A stretch of 22,580 nt of DNA from contig JAFRRE010000170.1 in the NCBI GenBank assembly GCA_017428285.1, positions 1 through 22,580 of the forward strand. The letters are read 5' to 3'. The translations under genes were made by a program, and so were the position numbers. The notes beneath the pieces were generated by a model that saw only the letters and a program-made list of their open reading frames with translations, searched no databases and had not been told where the DNA came from. Each line of letters starts with the position of its first letter. Positions within the stretch are counted from its first letter, which is position 1. Source of the DNA: Bacteroidales bacterium. GTDB lineage: Bacteria > Bacteroidota > Bacteroidia > Bacteroidales > F082. This document shows, one piece after another, positions 1 to 8,143 of this stretch.

Positions 1-1
1 A

Positions 2-880
2 AACGTAATCTTCGATTATCTAAATAAAGTAGGCGAATCGGTGGTGGCTTTCCGCGAAGATACTATAATAAAGGTGCATGTCCATACCTTCACACCTGGA
101 GTGATTCTCAACGAGATGCAGAAATACGGTGAGTTCCTGACGATTAAAATCGAGAACATGGCACTGCAACACCACCAATCGACCAACCAAAACAACGCCT
201 CGTTCAAGCTGCCTTCCAAACCTTACGGCATCGTGACAGTGGCCTCAGGCGAAGGGCTCATCAATGCCTTCCGCGAGTTTGGCACCGATGAGGTGATTGC
301 GGGCGGTCAGACGATGAACCCCTCAACGCAAGATTTCCTCGATGCTTTTGCACGCATCAACGCGCAACACATCCTCGTGTTCCCCAACAACAAGAACATC
401 AAGATGGCCGCCGACCAGGCTGCCGAACTCTATAAAGACGCTGACATCCATGTAATTCCGTCGACCACCATCGGCGAAGGCTACTATGGCATCGGCTCCA
501 TCGACCGCGACAACCCCAATGTGGAAGAGGTCATCGCGAGCGTCACGGAAACTATGCAATCCGTGGTGACTGGCATGATATCCACAGCCATCCGTGATGT
601 CGAAGGCGACCAAGTGAGCGTCCACACAGGCGACTATGTGGGCTACAGTGGCAAGCAAATCCTTTCCGACAGCCCCGACCGTGAAACCGCTGCCAAAGAA
701 CTCATTGAACGTCTTGGTGCCGCTTCGCGTGATGTGATGCTGGTATTCTATGGCGAAAGCGTGCCAACCGAAGAAGCAGAACGCCTCGTGACCGACCTGC
801 AAACCCAATACAAAAACCTTGAAATTATGTTGAACAACGGCGCACAGCCGGTTTATGATTATATAATTGTTTGTTTATGA
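2..880 (+). CDS. fakA: Fatty acid kinase ATP-binding subunit FakA (DAK2/YloV family), 5'-truncated by window edge
   Basis: The reading frame is open from base 2, so this is the C-terminal ~292 residues of a protein usually about 540 aa long; the N-terminal DAK2 ATP-binding domain lies outside the window. The segment DTIIKVHVHT and the following 'YGEFLTIKIENM' are typical of the FakA/YloV middle-to-C-terminal boundary. 'GGQTMNPSTQDFLDA' and 'VFPNNKNIKMAA' are family signatures, as is the end 'GAQPVYDYII'. FakA binds ATP and phosphorylates a fatty acid held by a FakB (DegV) partner, giving acyl-phosphate in the cytoplasm. The next gene is such a DegV protein, so the two probably form one enzyme. 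A GTG at 41 could be mistaken for the start, but the family motif continues upstream of it. FakAB is best studied in Firmicutes; the role here is inferred from family and context. Confidence 0.9.
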   Translation, partial: NVIFDYLNKVGESVVAFREDTIIKVHVHTFTPGVILNEMQKYGEFLTIKIENMALQHHQSTNQNNASFKLPSKPYGIVTVASGEGLINAFREFGTDEVIAGGQTMNPSTQDFLDAFARINAQHILVFPNNKNIKMAADQAAELYKDADIHVIPSTTIGEGYYGIGSIDRDNPNVEEVIASVTETMQSVVTGMISTAIRDVEGDQVSVHTGDYVGYSGKQILSDSPDRETAAKELIERLGAASRDVMLVFYGESVPTEEAERLVTDLQTQYKNLEIMLNNGAQPVYDYIIVCL

Positions 881-890
881 ATGAATTTTC

Positions 891-969
891 GACAATGACT
901 TGTGACAATGACTATGACCGCTCCAACGTAAGTGAAAGCTGTCATAGTCATGGTCACTGATCATAGTCC
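891..969. repeat. Hairpin-forming intergenic repeat (GTCATAGTCA type)
   Basis: The fakA-fakB gap is almost filled by an imperfect inverted repeat. The left arm at 903-922 (TGACAATGACTATGACCGCT) pairs with the right arm at 937-956 (AGCTGTCATAGTCATGGTCA) with about two mismatches and a 14-nt loop. Outer bases also partly pair, ending in 'catagtcc' at 962-969. A related element lies upstream of the M6 protease at 15571-15677. It could be a REP/MITE-like element or an mRNA structure between cotranscribed genes. No long U-tract follows, so a strong terminator is unlikely. Confidence 0.7.
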
Positions 970-986
970 AATTAAAAAAACACAAA

Positions 987-1856
987 ATGCTGACTTTTTT
1001 TAGCGACACCGATTGCGACATCACTCCCAAGGAGTGTGCCGAGTATGGCATCAAACTCATCAGCATGCCGTACACCGTGGGTGAACAAGTGATTTACCCC
1101 TATATCGACTTCCAGGAATTCGACTTCCACAAGTTCTACGATATGCTTCGTACAGGCACCATGCCGACCACCAGCGCCATGAGCGAAGAGGCTTATATCC
1201 AGTATTTTGAGCCTGAATTTGCCGCTGGCAACGACATCCTTTATGTGCATTTCTCTTCGGGCACCTCCAACACCTTCACCATCATGAGACAGGCTTTGGA
1301 AAAACTGAAGCAAAAATACCCCGAGCGCAAGTTCTATGAGATTGACACACTGGGTATTACGGCACTGTCGTACAATGTGGTCCTCGAAGCCGCCGATTTG
1401 TACAAAGCGGGCAAGACCGCCGAGGAGATTGTGGAATGGGCCAAGGTGGAAGTGCCGAAGTTCCCGATGTACTTCTTCGCCGACGACCTGAAGTTCTTCC
1501 GTCGCAGCGGCCGTGTGAGCGGTCTGGCAGCCACCATGGGAGGCTTCATTGGTATCCGTCCCATCATTTACCTCGACAACGAGGGCAAGATGGTCTCCAT
1601 CGGCAAAGAAACGGGTCGTGCCAAGGCCATCGCACGTCTGGTGAAGTTTGTCGAGGAACTGGGCGAAGACGTGAAAGCCCACCGCGTGGTCATTGGCCAT
1701 TCGGATGCTCTCGACATCGCCGCCGAGGCCGAACGCCAACTGAAAGAGAAGTTTGGCGACGACCTGAACGTCATCATCACCCCCGTCAACCCGACCATCG
1801 GAAGTCATTGCGGCCCCAATGCCATCGGCATCTGCTTCCATGCCAAACATCGTTGA
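987..1856 (+). CDS. fakB: DegV family fatty-acid-binding protein, FakB-like
   Basis: This 289-aa protein has the usual DegV length and order of motifs: N-terminal 'SDTDCDI' (acidic/Thr loop), 'MPTTSAMS' (the TSQPS-type segment), 'FSSGTSNTF' (the Ser/Thr loop that holds the fatty-acid carboxylate), 'FRRSGRVSG' followed by a hydrophobic helix, and C-terminal 'IGSHCGPNAIGI'. DegV/FakB proteins carry a bound fatty acid and present it to FakA for phosphorylation. The gene sits 106 nt after fakA on the same strand, with a hairpin repeat between, and one GNAT gene before plsX, which fits salvage of exogenous fatty acids into acyl-phosphate. The ATG at 987 is chosen because the family N-terminus begins directly there. 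Lipid specificity cannot be read from the sequence. Confidence 0.9.
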   Translation: MLTFFSDTDCDITPKECAEYGIKLISMPYTVGEQVIYPYIDFQEFDFHKFYDMLRTGTMPTTSAMSEEAYIQYFEPEFAAGNDILYVHFSSGTSNTFTIMRQALEKLKQKYPERKFYEIDTLGITALSYNVVLEAADLYKAGKTAEEIVEWAKVEVPKFPMYFFADDLKFFRRSGRVSGLAATMGGFIGIRPIIYLDNEGKMVSIGKETGRAKAIARLVKFVEELGEDVKAHRVVIGHSDALDIAAEAERQLKEKFGDDLNVIITPVNPTIGSHCGPNAIGICFHAKHR

Positions 1857-1873
1857 TTAAAAAGCTAAGGTCC

Positions 1874-1924
1874 CTGAGCCCGTCGAAGGGCCGACCGAAA
1901 ATGACGGTGCTTCGACAGGCTCAG
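1874..1924. repeat. Dispersed palindromic repeat, CTGAGCC[C/T]GTCGAAG type
   Basis: CTGAGCCCGTCGAAG at 1874-1888 faces CTTCGACAGGCTCAG at 1910-1924, giving a 15-bp inverted repeat with one mismatch and a 21-nt spacer. The core CTGAGCCTGTCGAAG is, to my knowledge, a widespread intergenic palindromic motif in Bacteroidetes and other phyla. The rest of the gap (1925-1973) is low-complexity AACTGAA/AACTGCA repeats leading to the next start codon. Confidence 0.75.
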
Positions 1925-1973
1925 CAACCTGCTTCAACTGAATAACTGAACAACTGCAAACTGAACAACTTCC

Positions 1974-3092
1974 ATGATCACTGTCGAACAGGTACTGACC
2001 AAAAAGCAACAGAAGGAATTCCTCGACTTTCCTTTGAAGCTCTACAAGGGCAATCCCTACTACACGCCGCCTTTGTACATGGATGAGAAGAAGATCTTCC
2101 GCAAGGACTTCGTTTACAATGACATGTGCGACTCCATCCATTTCAACGCCTACAAGGACGGCAAGATGGTTGGACGCATCTCAGGCATCGTACAACGTGC
2201 CGCCAACGAAAAGACAGGCAAGAAGCAAGTACGCTTCACCCATTTCGATGTCATTGAAGATGAGGAAATCGCGCGCGAACTCTTCAAAGCCATTGAGGCT
2301 TGGGCCATCGAGAAAGGCATGAACGAGGTCGTGGGACCCCTGAGCTATTCCGACCTCGAACGCGAAGGATTGCTCATTGACGGTTTCGACTATCCTGCCA
2401 CCTTCGAGGAGACCTACAACCATCCATATTATCAGACCTTTATCGAGCATCTTGGCTATCAAAAAGAAGTCGACTGGACGGGTAGCCGACTGCGCATCCC
2501 TAAGGATTACGATGGCGAGGTCGATAAGCTGGCCAAATTCGTGATGAAACGTTACAACCTGCATCTCGGACCGGCACGCAACACCAATGATTTCCTCCAG
2601 AAATACGCTGACGGCATCTTCGAGCTGCTCGACAAATCCTACGAACTGCTTTACGGCACCGTGCCTTTCACCGAAGGGATGAAGAAGATGATGATTGACA
2701 ATTTCAAGCTTGTCATCGACATCAGATATGTGGCCGCCATCCTCGATGAGAACGACAAGATGGTCTGTTTCGGCCTAGCCTTCCCTGCCATTGCTGATGC
2801 CGTGCGTCCATCGGGCGGCAGACTGACTCCAACTACCTTGATTCGGTTGCTCAAAGCCTTGAAGAAGCCTGATGTCATCGACCTCTGCCTCATCGGCGTC
2901 GACCCCGAATGGCTCAACCGCGGCGTGAGCATCATCATTTCCGCCGAGATGATGAAGATGCTCAAAAACGTCATGTACGCTGAGACCAACATGAACCTTG
3001 AAGACAACTACGCCATACAGAACCAGTGGAAACGCTTTGATGAAGAGAAGATTAAGCGCCATAGGTGTTATATCAAGCAATTAGGTGCGTAA
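1974..3092 (+). CDS. GNAT-like N-acetyltransferase-fold protein of unknown substrate
   Basis: This 372-aa cytoplasmic protein has no signal peptide. It resembles the long GNAT-like family (YghO type) common in Bacteroidetes and usually annotated only as 'N-acetyltransferase' or hypothetical. Visible landmarks are N-terminal 'GNPYYTPPLYMDEKKIF', a central 'VVGPLSYSDLEREGLLIDGF' with 'NHPYYQTFIEHLGYQKEVDW' (first GNAT-like half), and C-terminal 'CLIGVDPEWLNRGVSIIISA' (acyl-CoA-loop-like region of a second half). Two GNAT-like lobes would explain the doubled length. It lies between fakB and plsX on the same strand, so an acyl-transfer role in lipid metabolism is a reasonable guess but not shown. 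The ATG at 1974 gives the family-like N-terminus. Confidence 0.65.
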   Translation: MITVEQVLTKKQQKEFLDFPLKLYKGNPYYTPPLYMDEKKIFRKDFVYNDMCDSIHFNAYKDGKMVGRISGIVQRAANEKTGKKQVRFTHFDVIEDEEIARELFKAIEAWAIEKGMNEVVGPLSYSDLEREGLLIDGFDYPATFEETYNHPYYQTFIEHLGYQKEVDWTGSRLRIPKDYDGEVDKLAKFVMKRYNLHLGPARNTNDFLQKYADGIFELLDKSYELLYGTVPFTEGMKKMMIDNFKLVIDIRYVAAILDENDKMVCFGLAFPAIADAVRPSGGRLTPTTLIRLLKALKKPDVIDLCLIGVDPEWLNRGVSIIISAEMMKMLKNVMYAETNMNLEDNYAIQNQWKRFDEEKIKRHRCYIKQLGA

Positions 3093-3097
3093 TAATT

Positions 3098-3241
3098 CAC
3101 AAAACCAACAAAACTTGCAAAACAATGTCTAAGTCCAAAGTAAAGCATGTGGCGGCACCCAACCGGGTTGCCGCCGGAAAGCGGGCCAGTTGGCCGCTTT
3201 CCCCAGCCGAAAAAGGTTTTGTGGGTTTTGCAGGTTTTGTG
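3098..3241. repeat. Nested multi-hairpin intergenic element upstream of plsX
   Basis: Three inverted repeats are nested in 144 nt. Outer arms 3098-3123 and 3216-3241 are complementary in their CAAAAC/GTTTTG blocks, with a few mismatches. Inside are GGCGGC-ACCC/GGGT-T-GCCGCC at 3151-3175 and a very stable GGAAAGCGG...CCGCTTTCC hairpin at 3176-3202 with inner CCA/TGG pairs. No U-tract follows the GC-rich stems. The design resembles a palindromic mobile repeat (REP/MITE-like) more than a simple terminator. An open frame runs through its right half into plsX but is not conserved coding. Confidence 0.7.
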
Positions 3242-3258
3242 ACAAAAAAGAAACAAGC

Positions 3259-4278
3259 ATGATTAAAATCCTAATAGACTGTTTCGGGGGCGACCACAGC
3301 CCCGAGGCCAACGTGGACGGCGCCTTGGCAGCCATGGAAAAAATGCCTGACCTGTATCTCATCCTTACGGGTGATGAGACCATCCTGCAGAACTACCTGA
3401 AAGGCAAAACCTACGACAGTTCGCGTCTTGAGATTGTCCACGCACCCGAGGTCATCGGCTGCGAGGAACGTCCCGTCGACGTCATCCGACTGAAAAAGGA
3501 AAGCTCGATGATCAAGGCAGTGAGAATGTTGCGTGACAACGACGACATCAACGCGATGGTGAGCACGGGTTCCACGGGTGCCCTCGTGGCCGCCGCCTTG
3601 ACGCGCATCGGGCGCGTGAAAGGGGTCATCCGTCCGGCCTTCTGCCCTATCCTGCCTACCATGGATGGCGGTATTGTAGGTATCTGCGACAGCGGAGCCA
3701 ACGTGGAGGTCACACCCGAGCATCTGCGACAGTTTGCTATCATGTCGAGCCTATACATGAAATTTGTCTACAACATTGAAAATCCGCGCATTGCGCTGCT
3801 CAATGTGGGAAAAGAAGCAGAAAAAGGCGATGAAATCCGACAAAAGGCACACATTTTGTTAAGTGAGACCCCGGAAATCCATTTTGTGGGCAACATGGAG
3901 AGCCGCGACCTGCTGTCGGGCAACTACGATGTGGTGGTTTGCGACGGTTTCTCGGGCAACGTGCTGGTGAAGACCACTGAAGGTACCGCCTTGGAGTTGC
4001 TGAAGAAGTTGAAGAAGGACATCTATTCGAGACCTATCTACAAGCTCGGCGCCCTACTGATGAAGAAGATGTTTATGGAGGAGAAAGAGTTCATGAACTA
4101 CCAGAACTACGGCGGCAGCGTGCTGCTCGGCACCTCGAAGACGGTCGTGAAAGGTCATGGCTCCAGCAAGGCGACAGCAGTGGAGAAATGCATCGAACAA
4201 GCCTACAAGATGGAAGTCAGTTCATTGTCATCGAAGATGGAAGAGATTATTATGAAGTATGAACATTATGAATATTAA
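3259..4278 (+). CDS. plsX: Phosphate acyltransferase PlsX
   Basis: This 339-aa protein has the expected PlsX length. N-terminal 'IDCFGGDHSPEANVDGA' matches the family's D-x-x-GGD-x-x-P signature. 'MVSTGSTGALVAAAL' and 'VVVCDGFSGNVLVKTTEG' are the other two hallmark segments (the GDGFxGN-like loop near the active site). PlsX reversibly converts acyl-ACP and phosphate to acyl-phosphate for PlsY in phospholipid synthesis, peripheral to the inner membrane. ATG 3259 is preferred over an in-frame ATG at 3190 because upstream residues fall in the repeat element and the family starts at 'MIKILIDCFGGD'. The usual neighbours rpmF and fabH are absent; instead it sits between the Fak/GNAT genes and an acyl carrier protein. 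Confidence 0.95.
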   Translation: MIKILIDCFGGDHSPEANVDGALAAMEKMPDLYLILTGDETILQNYLKGKTYDSSRLEIVHAPEVIGCEERPVDVIRLKKESSMIKAVRMLRDNDDINAMVSTGSTGALVAAALTRIGRVKGVIRPAFCPILPTMDGGIVGICDSGANVEVTPEHLRQFAIMSSLYMKFVYNIENPRIALLNVGKEAEKGDEIRQKAHILLSETPEIHFVGNMESRDLLSGNYDVVVCDGFSGNVLVKTTEGTALELLKKLKKDIYSRPIYKLGALLMKKMFMEEKEFMNYQNYGGSVLLGTSKTVVKGHGSSKATAVEKCIEQAYKMEVSSLSSKMEEIIMKYEHYEY

Positions 4279-4292
4279 ATAAATAGTTAGAC

Positions 4293-4520
4293 ATGTACGA
4301 AGTAGTAAAAGCCACCTTAGCGCGTCAGTTGCGCATCGACCCAGAACGAGTCACGCTCGACGCCCAAATCAAGAGAGACCTCGGTGCCGATTCCGTCGAC
4401 ATCCTGCAACTGCTCATGCGTCTCGAAGACGACTATGGCATCACCATCCCCGACCAGGCCTTGGCCAAATTTGAAACCGTCAACGATGTAGTCACCTATT
4501 TAGACAACCTCAAGAAATGA
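4293..4520 (+). CDS. Acyl carrier protein
   Basis: This is a 75-aa acidic four-helix protein with 'GADSVDILQLLMRLED'. Ser34 in the D-S-V-D motif is the expected 4'-phosphopantetheine attachment site. It starts 14 nt after plsX and its stop overlaps the next start (ATGA at 4517-4520), so it is cotranscribed and probably translationally coupled. It could be the main fatty-acid ACP (acpP), but that gene normally lies with fabF. Adjacency to a LolA-like gene recalls ACPs of aryl-polyene/flexirubin-type clusters, so a dedicated ACP is possible. I leave the symbol blank for that reason. Confidence 0.92.
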   Translation: MYEVVKATLARQLRIDPERVTLDAQIKRDLGADSVDILQLLMRLEDDYGITIPDQALAKFETVNDVVTYLDNLKK

Positions 4521-5041
4521 AACACATTACATTGATTATCATTGCGGTATTGTTTTCCATAACCGCATTCGCACAACAAACTTTCAACACTGATTTCACC
4601 CAAACCAAGGTGATGAAAGTGTCGGGCAAAACCACCAACAAGGTCGGCCACATCGTTTTCGATGGCAAGGACCAACTCAAGATGATCTACACTGAGCCTG
4701 AAGGCGATTATTTCATCATCGAAGGCAACCTGGTGAGAATCAACATGGATGGCAAAAAAGCCGACCTCGATGCCAGCAAGGTCAAAATGGTTGGACTGCA
4801 ACGCGCCACCTTGCTGAACTGTCTTTCCGGCAACTGGGAACAGGCCGCTGCCGACAACAAAGCCGAGACGACCATCACCGAGGACAATGGCTTGAAAACC
4901 ATCTCCATCAAAGCCAAAGGCAAAGTGCCGAAAGGCGGTTACAAATCGGTAGAACTGACCTATCGCATCTCCGATAATAAAATGGTCAAGATGGTGCTGG
5001 AAGAGGCCATCGGCATCATCAACACCTACGAAATCAAGTGA
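4517..5041 (+). CDS. LolA-like periplasmic lipoprotein carrier-fold protein
   Basis: This 174-aa protein has an N-terminal signal peptide (hydrophobic residues 4-18 with 'TAFA|QQ', cleavage about residue 19). The mature part is rich in short beta strands and shows the LolA/LolB-like pattern: 'FTQTKVMKVSGKTTNKVGHI', then 'DQLKMIYTEPEGDYFIIEGN', an early region that in LolA reads F-x-Q followed by W/Y-x-x-P. LolA shuttles lipoproteins across the periplasm; LolA-like paralogues also occur in lipid-product gene clusters. The start overlaps the ACP stop by four bases. It is shorter than typical LolA (~200 aa), so it may be a paralogue that carries a different acylated cargo. Last gene of the + operon. 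Confidence 0.75.
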   Translation: MKHITLIIIAVLFSITAFAQQTFNTDFTQTKVMKVSGKTTNKVGHIVFDGKDQLKMIYTEPEGDYFIIEGNLVRINMDGKKADLDASKVKMVGLQRATLLNCLSGNWEQAAADNKAETTITEDNGLKTISIKAKGKVPKGGYKSVELTYRISDNKMVKMVLEEAIGIINTYEIK

Positions 5042-5060
5042 GTAAATCACAATACAATTG

Positions 5061-5091
5061 AAAAGCGCACCTCGTTGAGATGCGCTTTTTT
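5061..5091. terminator. Bidirectional intrinsic terminator between convergent operons
   Basis: AAAAGCGCA (5061-5069) pairs with TGCGCTTTT (5081-5089), and inner CTC/GAG pairs at 5071-5073/5077-5079 extend the stem. A T-tract follows on the + strand. The complementary A-run supplies a shorter U-tract for the minus-strand operon, whose last stop codon is at 5091-5093. Confidence 0.85.
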
Positions 5092-8000
5092 CATTCCGTT
5101 ATCGGATAGGCCTCATATAGGATGTCGTGCAAAGCCGTCCTGATGTTTTGACGCGCCAACCTGTTGGGTTCGGGATCGGGATGTACGCGGTTCGAGAGGA
5201 AAATGAGCACCGTTTTGTTTTTCGGGTCAGCCCAAACGAAAGTGCCCGTAAAACCCGTATGTCCAAAGCCCTTCATCGAGCCCGATTTGGAAGCCGTACT
5301 CGAACCTTTCTTATTGACTGGCAATTTGTCGAAACCGATGCCACGACGGTTATCATTACTAGAGAAAGGCGCTCTGGTGAAATAGCGTACCGTCTCAGGT
5401 TTCAGGTATTGCACACCGTTGTAGGTGCCTTCGTCAAGAAGCATCTGCATGAGTACCGCCAAGTCGCGGGCATTAGCAAACAGACCCGCATGGCCTGCCA
5501 CACCACCAAACATGGCCGCAGCTTGGTCATGCACATCGCCCCAAATCAGCTGTTTACGAAAAACCGTGTCGTTTTCGGTAGGGGCAATCTGCTCACGAAT
5601 AAAATGGTTCAAAGGTTGGTAACAGATATGCCACAGATTCATGGGATGGTAGAACTTCTCGTTCAAATAGTCTTCGATGTTCTGGTTGGTCAGCTGCTTG
5701 ACGATTTTCGGCATGTAATAGAAACCCATATCGCTGTAGAGGTATTTCTTCTTCCCCAATGGCGTCTTGGAAACGGAATCGAAAATGCGGTCGGCATAAT
5801 CATTCACAAGGTAAAGGTTTTCCGCCACCCTGACACTATGGCTTTTATCTATCTCGTCACTATAAAAAGCCTCCATCGGACCGTTTTCGTCCACCGTCAC
5901 CTTGAAAAAAGGTATCCATGCCTTCAGTCCAGCTTGGTGCGTCATGATGTCGATGAGTTTCAGCTTGCCGTGAGCCTTACCCTTCAGATAGGGAAAAAAA
6001 TCGGCTAAAGTCTTGTTGAGGTCAATCAAGCCGTCGTCATACAACTTCATGATAGCCAAGGTGGAAGCGAAGATTTTGGTGCATGAAGCGATGTCATACA
6101 AGTCATCAGGCTGCACATGATGGCCGCCACCATAGGTGAATGTGCCGAAGCAAGTGTCGTAAACTACTTGTCCGTCCTTCAACGCAACAATCTGACACCC
6201 TGGATAAGCTTTCCCTTTGATGCCAGCCTTGGCCACTGAGTCCAAGCGTTGGGCATACTTCTCATCCAACTTCATTACTGGTAACGTCATGTCAGGCTCG
6301 CTTTCAACGGGAATGGGCTCATTCTGCATAAGTTGGCCTTTCACAGGTTCAGATTTCACCGGCTCTTCCTTGAACGGGAGGGTATATCTCGGTGTTACGG
6401 GAGTGCCGATGACAATACCTTCACCACATTTGAACTTCGACACGGAAACGGGCAAAGTGCCATGGGGTTCCAGCTCACCAGCCAACAGTTGCACCACAGC
6501 ATCCACGGCAGGCACTTCATCCTGATATCCCACCACCACAGCTTTCACGCTGTTGTTGATGCGGAACATATCCAAAGCGTAGGGACAAGCGAACAAGTTG
6601 AGAATCACGTCGTTTTGGGCGACAAGTCTATTGAAGAAATTCACCGTGGCTTCATTGATGCCATAGTTCTTGTTGGCAAACATATTCGTTTTCTCAATGC
6701 TGACCACCACCAAATCGTAGGCTTCCAGCTTTTTCAGCCAGTCGGCGGACTTGGATGCAATCTTATCCTTTTCCACCACAAAAGATGTTGTGCTATAACC
6801 TCTCTCAATCAAGCCATTGTTCACATCGTTTTTGGTGTTGCCAATAGTCACCACTGCGATTTTCTTGTTGTTGGCCAAAGGAATCACTTGGTCGTCATTG
6901 CGCAACATAGTGACAGCCTCTTCAAACAGTTGTCGGCGCAAGTCAACGTATGACTTCTTCTTCAAGTCATTCATCAGGTTTTCAGTCGGCATGGGTTGGT
7001 AGCGGTGCAGGCCGATATTGAACTTGTAGCGCAGAATCTTCTTGCAGCTTTCTTCCAAACGAGCGGCTGCCACGGGGTCGCGCTCGGCTGCATCCTTAAT
7101 CGTCTTGATGGCAAAAGGTACATCATGGGGCAAAATCAGCACGTCGTTGCCAGCCATGAAAGCCACATAAGGCACGCTATCGTTGCGCACCTTTTCCGAC
7201 ACGCCTTTCATGTCTAGACCATCGGTGAAAATCAGACCTTCGAAACCCATTTCCTCCTTCAACAAGCCTGTGACCACACCATGCGACAACGACGAAGATG
7301 TGTTCTTAACCTTTTCAATGGCAGGGAAATACAAGTGACCGACCATTGCTCCGTTCACTCCATTATCAATCATATATTGGAAAGGTGCCAACTCAATGTC
7401 GCGCACTTCTTCCATCGTCCGAGTCACAGTGGGGAGCGTCAGATGCGAGTCCGTTGAAGTATTGCCGTGACCAGGAAAATGTTTCATCGTGGTAATCAAG
7501 CTTTTGCTTTGCATTCCAATCGCATAGGCCTGGGCTTTAATGCCTACCGATACAGGGTCTTCGCCAAAACTGCGCATTCCGATGATTGGGTTGGCAGCAT
7601 TGGAATTGACATCCGCGACAGGAGCAAAATTCACATGGATGCCCATACGCTCACACTGTTCCGCCACTTGTTGCCCCATTTCGTAAATGAGCTGATTGTC
7701 ACTGATGGCGCCTAAAGTCATCTGATAAGGATAGGCCAAGGTCTTGTTCACTCGCATGGCCAAGCCCCATTCCGCGTCAATACTAACCATCAGAGGCGTT
7801 TGTGCTATAGCCTGCCAATCGTTAATCTGATTCACAATAGCCTCGGCATCAGAGCGGAAGAAACACACACCGCCAATGTCATACTTCTTAATGTATTTCG
7901 CCACGTTTTCATAAAATGGCTTGTCAGGCTGATTGGCACGCATGCAAATCAACTGACCTACACGTTGCTCCATAGTGAGGCTGTTGTACACCGAGTCCAC

Positions 8001-8120
8001 CCAACGGTCAACTGCGGTCGGCCCAAAACAACCTGTGATTTCCACATCTTGGGCAAACGCTTTGCCGACCGATAAGGCCAGCATCAGCAATCCTACTGAA
8101 AGACACTTCTTAACACTCAT
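5091..8120 (-). CDS. Fusion of GH3 beta-N-acetylhexosaminidase (NagZ-like) and serine beta-lactamase-like domain
   Basis: This 1009-aa protein has a signal peptide (residues 1-23, 'GKAFA|Q'), so it is exported. The N-terminal half (about 30-380) is a GH3 catalytic barrel with the NagZ-type motif KHFPGHG at 213-219 followed by D224-S-H226. The likely nucleophile is D300 in 'FTDGLDM'. The middle (~390-590) looks like the GH3 C-terminal alpha/beta domain. The C-terminal part (~620-1009) is a class-C-beta-lactamase/esterase-like serine hydrolase: S679-C-T-K682 (SxxK), Y795-S-D797 (YxN-like) and H954-T-G956 (KTG-like). Family knowledge suggests cleavage of GlcNAc-containing peptidoglycan fragments with a linked peptidase or esterase activity. 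Such fusions are frequent in Bacteroidetes. It is last in the minus operon, 23 nt after a thioredoxin-like gene. Confidence 0.9.
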   Translation of the reverse strand: MSVKKCLSVGLLMLALSVGKAFAQDVEITGCFGPTAVDRWVDSVYNSLTMEQRVGQLICMRANQPDKPFYENVAKYIKKYDIGGVCFFRSDAEAIVNQINDWQAIAQTPLMVSIDAEWGLAMRVNKTLAYPYQMTLGAISDNQLIYEMGQQVAEQCERMGIHVNFAPVADVNSNAANPIIGMRSFGEDPVSVGIKAQAYAIGMQSKSLITTMKHFPGHGNTSTDSHLTLPTVTRTMEEVRDIELAPFQYMIDNGVNGAMVGHLYFPAIEKVKNTSSSLSHGVVTGLLKEEMGFEGLIFTDGLDMKGVSEKVRNDSVPYVAFMAGNDVLILPHDVPFAIKTIKDAAERDPVAAARLEESCKKILRYKFNIGLHRYQPMPTENLMNDLKKKSYVDLRRQLFEEAVTMLRNDDQVIPLANNKKIAVVTIGNTKNDVNNGLIERGYSTTSFVVEKDKIASKSADWLKKLEAYDLVVVSIEKTNMFANKNYGINEATVNFFNRLVAQNDVILNLFACPYALDMFRINNSVKAVVVGYQDEVPAVDAVVQLLAGELEPHGTLPVSVSKFKCGEGIVIGTPVTPRYTLPFKEEPVKSEPVKGQLMQNEPIPVESEPDMTLPVMKLDEKYAQRLDSVAKAGIKGKAYPGCQIVALKDGQVVYDTCFGTFTYGGGHHVQPDDLYDIASCTKIFASTLAIMKLYDDGLIDLNKTLADFFPYLKGKAHGKLKLIDIMTHQAGLKAWIPFFKVTVDENGPMEAFYSDEIDKSHSVRVAENLYLVNDYADRIFDSVSKTPLGKKKYLYSDMGFYYMPKIVKQLTNQNIEDYLNEKFYHPMNLWHICYQPLNHFIREQIAPTENDTVFRKQLIWGDVHDQAAAMFGGVAGHAGLFANARDLAVLMQMLLDEGTYNGVQYLKPETVRYFTRAPFSSNDNRRGIGFDKLPVNKKGSSTASKSGSMKGFGHTGFTGTFVWADPKNKTVLIFLSNRVHPDPEPNRLARQNIRTALHDILYEAYPITE

Positions 8121-8143
8121 ATAATACTTTAATTTTCAAAAAT

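Noticed and set aside
323..808. Open frame on the minus strand across fakA
   Set aside because: Shadow of the + strand fakA coding frame; no family resemblance.
972..1850. Long minus-strand frame opposite fakB
   Set aside because: Mirror frame of a clear DegV protein; codon pattern explains it.
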